Below, piece after piece: positions 63,301-64,000 of a DNA stretch of 64,000 bases; position 1 is the first letter of the stretch; the number at the start of each line of letters is the position of its first letter. The notes under the pieces are model-generated. The model had not been told where the DNA came from. It worked only from the letters and a program-made list of their open reading frames with translations, and made no database searches. A program made the position numbers and the translations under genes. The stretch is from Argopecten irradians (Eukaryota; Mollusca; Bivalvia; Pectinida; Pectinidae): the NCBI RefSeq assembly GCF_041381155.1, contig NC_091142.1, positions 41,961,604 through 42,025,603 on the forward strand, written 5' to 3'.

Positions 63301-63370
63301 CTAGAACTGGTGACAACTAAATTAAGCAGATGGCATTTCCATCATCGTATATTCGACATTATTGACAAAG
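39339..63370 (+). CDS. SABATH-type carboxyl methyltransferase gene (partial at 3' end)
   Basis: Eight exons (39,263-39,346; 43,136-43,248; 44,657-44,767; 44,949-45,047; 48,632-48,770; 53,381-53,508; 61,187-61,314; 63,199-63,370) join with matching phases and no lesion into about 295 residues. Family landmarks in order: 'NIADFGTADGKASL' (SAM-binding motif, DxGxxxG), 'YYNDHPQNDFN' (plant NDLPxNDFN), 'LAISTVAIHFLSK' (plant SSYSLHWLS), 'DWRAFVLSRGRELKPG' (plant DFxxFLxxRAxEL), 'GGALVVLSVS' (plant GGRMVL). SABATH (Methyltransf_7) enzymes transfer methyl from S-adenosylmethionine to carboxyl groups of small acids, or to N in caffeine synthesis; they are about 360-380 residues, so some 70 C-terminal residues lie beyond the window. 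The substrate cannot be predicted. A total span over 24 kb for so small a protein is due to minisatellite-filled introns. Confidence 0.85.
39347..42033. other. Methyltransferase intron 1, unique part
   Basis: AT-rich intronic sequence with a fold-back element (41,143-41,284) and a weaker palindrome near 40,437-40,520 ('cagttatatttcgtc' against 'gaaatataact'). A short open frame at 40,767-40,970 matches nothing recognised. Confidence 0.5.
41143..41284. repeat. Fold-back element, ~60-bp arms
   Basis: The left arm runs from 'caatttattgccctg' through 'gggagacatgacgc' to 'catatttcc'; the right arm repeats these in reverse complement ('ggaaatatgacatg', 'gcgtcatgtctccc', 'cagggcaataaat'). The loop is GC-rich 'ctcgggctacgccctc'. 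MITE-like, non-coding. Confidence 0.9.
42034..43097 (+). repeat. Minisatellite, 51-54-bp unit, ~20 copies
   Basis: The unit contains 'tacatggaactgtttatct' and 'actctgatcgttatcttacag'. Each unit carries 'ttatcttacag', a good splice-acceptor-like string, and the array ends about 40 bp before the acceptor of methyltransferase exon 2. Where the unit is 51 bp the frame stays open and gives a 17-residue repeat, an artefact. Confidence 0.93.
43136..43248 (+). CDS. Methyltransferase exon 2 (N-terminus)
   Basis: 113 nt. Encodes 'YFPTMKMNSRYRGEKDDMYN' followed by 'IHGHAGDLCREAILDNL', corresponding to the N-terminal SABATH region that in plants contains M.GG.G..SYAxNS. Acceptor 'tatatacag', donor TTGA|GTAAGT. 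Confidence 0.75.
43600..43930 (+). promoter_or_regulatory. Compact TATA-ATG-polyA unit inside intron 2
   Basis: TATAAATAG at 43,709-43,717 is followed by an ATG at 43,743, a 42-codon basic open frame (MKPYGDDYYDYCRTEV..., TGA at 43,869-43,871), AATAAA at 43,891-43,896 and then 'tgtttattacaa'. A TATA box and poly(A) signal within 190 bp resemble either a tiny intronic gene or a solo LTR. No homologue is recognised, and the reading frame may be accidental. Confidence 0.3.
44420..44524. repeat. Fold-back sequence, ~40-bp arms
   Basis: The left arm 'cttcatattagatttatgat' and the right arm 'atcataaatcagatatgaag' are complementary with one or two mismatches; the inner part 'gaattttt' pairs with 'aaaattc'. 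It lies in methyltransferase intron 2. Confidence 0.75.
44657..44767 (+). CDS. Methyltransferase exon 3 (SAM-binding motif I)
   Basis: 111 nt. Encodes 'MIILARPSHPPVQPVNIADF' then 'GTADGKASLSLIKDMI'. DFGTADG corresponds to the DLGCSSG loop of plant SABATH enzymes that holds S-adenosylmethionine. Acceptor 'ctataaag', donor ATTG|GTAAAC. Confidence 0.85.
44949..45047 (+). CDS. Methyltransferase exon 4 (NDxPxNDFN motif)
   Basis: 99 nt to the first donor. Encodes 'DVVKTHLGEQHPIAVYYN' then 'DHPQNDFNLLSKVIQ'. YYNDHPQNDFN is equivalent to FLNDLPGNDFN of plant SABATH enzymes. The 3' end (CTCAGCAAGGTTATACAAG|GTCAGT) is the start of a 42-bp tandem array, so the donor exists in about seven copies and the true 3' end may vary in steps of 42 nt (14 codons, in frame). 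Confidence 0.85.
45027..45331 (+). repeat. Minisatellite, 42-bp unit, 7 copies of an exon-donor junction
   Basis: The unit starts 'ctcagcaaggttatacaag', continues 'gtcagtgtatgtcacag' and ends 'ttacta'. It is made of the last 20 bases of exon 4, its splice donor and the first intron bases. The fifth unit is longer (insert near 45,208-45,215). Because 42 is a multiple of three and there is no stop, the exon frame stays open through the array. Confidence 0.93.
45642..47140. mobile_element. 1.5-kb dispersed element with giant hairpin, copy 2
   Basis: Matches 27,714-29,226 nearly base for base, including the hairpin at 45,645-45,803 and the closing GACTGTAAATATT. A short block near 46,530 is missing relative to copy 1. 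It lies in methyltransferase intron 4. No coding region. Confidence 0.85.
47141..48068. other. Intronic AT-rich stretch
   Basis: No repeat or gene recognised. The open frame on the minus strand at 47,481-47,834 is composed like the surrounding non-coding DNA and is not supported. Confidence 0.5.
48069..48665 (+). repeat. Minisatellite, 55-bp unit, ~11 copies of an acceptor-exon junction
   Basis: The unit reads 'gatattaag', 'gtactgaccaggtgtctgga', 'cttgtcaccagtaatgtgta', 'tgattt'. The last copy (48,622-48,670) is the real intron-exon border of methyltransferase exon 5: 'gatattaag|ttactgacaaggag' and 'cttgtcaccggtaatttgta'. The array is therefore built from the acceptor and the first ~40 bases of that exon. 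Confidence 0.9.
48632..48770 (+). CDS. Methyltransferase exon 5 (SSYSLHWLS-like motif)
   Basis: 139 nt. Encodes 'TDKEPALVTGNLYPIMIP' then 'MYEQCLPDNSVDLAISTV' and 'AIHFLSK'. This corresponds to GSFYxRLFPxxSLxxxxSSYSLHWLS of plant SABATH enzymes. The acceptor is the last copy of the 55-bp array; the donor is AAACA|GTAAGT. An upstream copy of the acceptor could be used, but most copies run into a stop (tac tga) in the same frame. Confidence 0.8.
49290..52391 (+). repeat. Minisatellite, 45-bp unit, ~69 copies
   Basis: The unit reads 'acttaaggacaattgaccag', 'cacctatgacatcgatttat', 'cttag'. Variants 'aactgac', 'gctcctatgac' and 'cacttttgac' occur in blocks, which shows local re-duplication. It fills methyltransferase intron 5. 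The open frames across it on the minus strand are repeat artefacts. Confidence 0.95.
52392..53380. other. Intronic stretch before methyltransferase exon 6
   Basis: AT-rich with one GC-richer patch around 52,970-53,080. No gene or repeat is recognised. Confidence 0.5.
53381..53508 (+). CDS. Methyltransferase exon 6
   Basis: 128 nt. Encodes 'VCQIKNGVMFEEADEEERQL' then 'MREQGKADWRAFVLSRGREL' and KP. It matches the SABATH region with Q..DFxxFLxxRAxEL, the helix before the GG(R)MVL strand. Acceptor 'atttccag', donor CCAG|GTTTGA. Confidence 0.85.
53654..59355 (+). repeat. Minisatellite, 33-bp unit, ~170 copies
   Basis: The unit reads 'gttataggtaatacgcacca' and 'tgtatactctctc', 33 bp, with a 34-bp form ('tattactctctc') interspersed. 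The first ~0.35 kb uses a variant with 'cataataggtcatacgc'. Each unit contains a pyrimidine stretch, then ATAG|GTAATA, so it resembles an acceptor joined to a donor. All open frames across it on both strands are repeat artefacts. It fills most of methyltransferase intron 6. Confidence 0.96.
59356..59657 (+). repeat. Possible SINE-like fragment
   Basis: 'ggttctatcccc' near 59,393 resembles a tRNA-type B box (GGTTCGANTCC) and is followed by a run of 'cgtttcg/cgttttcg' words and 'gctcctgcttagggcac'. No clear A box and no tail were found, so the assignment is weak. Confidence 0.25.
59658..60945 (+). repeat. Minisatellite, 21-bp unit, split by a LINE fragment
   Basis: The unit is close to 'gatactaggttgtacgtaca' plus a, rich in gtacgtac and rather variable. 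The left part is ~59,658-60,085 (about 20 units), the right part ~60,811-60,945 (about 6 units). Between them lies a reverse transcriptase fragment. Non-coding; the Tyr/Thr-rich frames are artefacts. Confidence 0.85.
60097..60800 (+). mobile_element. LINE reverse transcriptase fragment inside the 21-bp array
   Basis: Contains 'KTAGPDNLKPKILKEL', 'VPSDWKTTYVTPLYNKG', 'NHRPISLTCICSKITE', 'LQHGFRKIRSCESQLIEF', 'FIMDFSNAFDKVSHPLI' (catalytic domain A) and 'VLSGVPQCSVIGPALY' (domain B). It stops before FADD and lacks endonuclease and 3' end, so both ends are truncated. Frames change near 60,400 and near 60,630. CR1/Jockey-type by motif order. It is much better preserved than the LINE pieces at 5.1 and 8.1 kb. 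Confidence 0.85.
61187..61314 (+). CDS. Methyltransferase exon 7
   Basis: 128 nt. Encodes 'GGALVVLSVSSNEHGQLP' then 'SYFDAGHAVLGRIASEMTTE' and GILTQ. Begins with the GG(R)MVL strand of SABATH enzymes. Acceptor 'atgttgtag', donor CAG|GTATGT, phase 0. Confidence 0.85.
61315..62695. other. Methyltransferase intron 7, unique part
   Basis: AT-rich intronic sequence. No gene, RNA or repeat recognised before the fold-back element at 62.7 kb. Confidence 0.5.
62696..62812. repeat. Fold-back element, ~46-bp arms
   Basis: The left arm 'tgttgcttgcattggctgat' and the right arm 'atcattcaatgcaagcaaca' pair, as do 'ctcgtgcaaatg' and 'catttgcacgtg'. Arms are ~85-90% complementary. It lies directly before the 28-bp array. 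Confidence 0.8.
62828..63172 (+). repeat. Minisatellite, 28-bp unit, ~12 copies
   Basis: The unit reads 'gtatgagttgtcaatgtttg' and 'ataaagca'. The array ends about 26 bp before the acceptor of methyltransferase exon 8. It is unrelated in sequence to the 28-bp array at 36.7 kb. Confidence 0.93.
63199..63370 (+). CDS. Methyltransferase exon 8 (last in window)
   Basis: 172 nt. Encodes 'EEYRAMNLQALYGRNEDD' then 'LREPFTSGLTRIEELGLELV' and 'RWHFHHRIFDIIDK'. It matches the SABATH region with FNxPxYxPSxEEVxxxIExEGSFxI. Acceptor 'ttcatatag', donor AAAG|GTATTT, phase 1, so at least one further exon is required. Confidence 0.8.
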
Positions 63371-64000
63371 GTATTTTTGTTTGACAATGAGACAGCTCTG
63401 GTCAAGTGGTTGATAAATTTATATTAAATATTCTACTACCATTTCAGGTTCAAGGAAGAGCAGCATTTTTTCATATGAAACATCATTGTTAATATCATTG
63501 AAATATTCTACGTTTATTTGATGCCCGGATGTGTTACAACAATCGTAAGTACGTAGTGGACACCAATAACGAGGAGGACAGAGATAATTACTACTTTCAC
63601 TTTAACAAGTTTAGGTTCTAGGTAAATCCAAATATAGTGCCCTCTCTGAATAAATTATACATTGAAATTAAAATAGCTGGCAGGTTTCCACAGGGGGAAC
63701 AAGATTAAAGTGACTGCAGATCTATAATGGCGACGATGCAAAAATACAAGGAACTGTCTGTTCACAGAATAGACGGGTATATTTCTGTAATAACCATGAC
63801 TTATAACAATAATTGTAACATCTGAAGCGTATGTAATCTACATAGACATCCACAGAGGGCTGAATGTAAAACTGCGTATGATTAGGACAACAGAAATGTG
63901 GTGACTAGGATAAACTCTACACAGTTATAAGGTAACCATGATATAAATAATACGGTCTATGGTTCAGGTACTGTAGTCGAGGGTATATTGTATAAAAGTG
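63371..64000. other. Right edge, intronic
   Basis: No further exon was found. The methyltransferase C-terminus must lie beyond the window. Confidence 0.5.

Overview
This is a eukaryotic window, most likely from a mollusc and probably a bivalve. It is AT-rich and has widely spaced short exons with GT..AG borders, degenerate LINE and Ty3-type fragments, many fold-back elements, short T-rich stretches of the 'ttacctccctt' kind common in bivalve DNA, and very long minisatellites. The assignment rests on general character and is an inference. Nothing prokaryotic is present.

Layout. 0.9-3.3 kb: a recent 1.2 kb tandem duplication. 5.1-8.8 kb: pieces of LINE reverse transcriptase around an element of about 2.5 kb with long terminal inverted repeats. 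8.8-15.3 kb: a minus-strand Ty3-type fossil with a second, plus-strand Ty3-type fossil (9,569-14,187; two LTRs, 5-bp target duplication) inserted in it. 15.4-18.7 kb: no recognised gene.

18.7-32.8 kb (+): a set of about 22 exons in matching splice phase. It encodes a KMT5A-like SET domain, then six tandem copies of a ~0.9 kb segment that each carry one 22-23 residue acidic exon, then an acidic exon, a Ki-67-type FHA domain, more acidic exons, a tyrosine-recombinase-like catalytic domain and a Myb/SANT-like C-terminus. At least three in-frame stops and one or two frame breaks suggest that this copy is a pseudogene, or a family member that has lost parts.

32.9-39.2 kb: a fold-back element, GT microsatellites, an LTR-like block with a minus-strand TATA box, and a 2 kb array of 28-bp units.

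39.3 kb to beyond the right edge (+): an apparently intact gene for a SABATH-type (Methyltransf_7) S-adenosylmethionine-dependent carboxyl methyltransferase, a family best known from plants. Eight exons lie in the window, all in frame and with compatible phases; the C-terminal part is outside. Five of its seven complete introns are filled with minisatellites (units of 21, 28, 33, 42, 45, 51 and 55 bp; the longest array is 5.7 kb). Two of these arrays have grown from an exon edge, so they copy a splice donor (42-bp array) or a splice acceptor (55-bp array) many times. The two host loci are the features of real interest; they are on the same strand, but nothing in the sequence shows that they act together.
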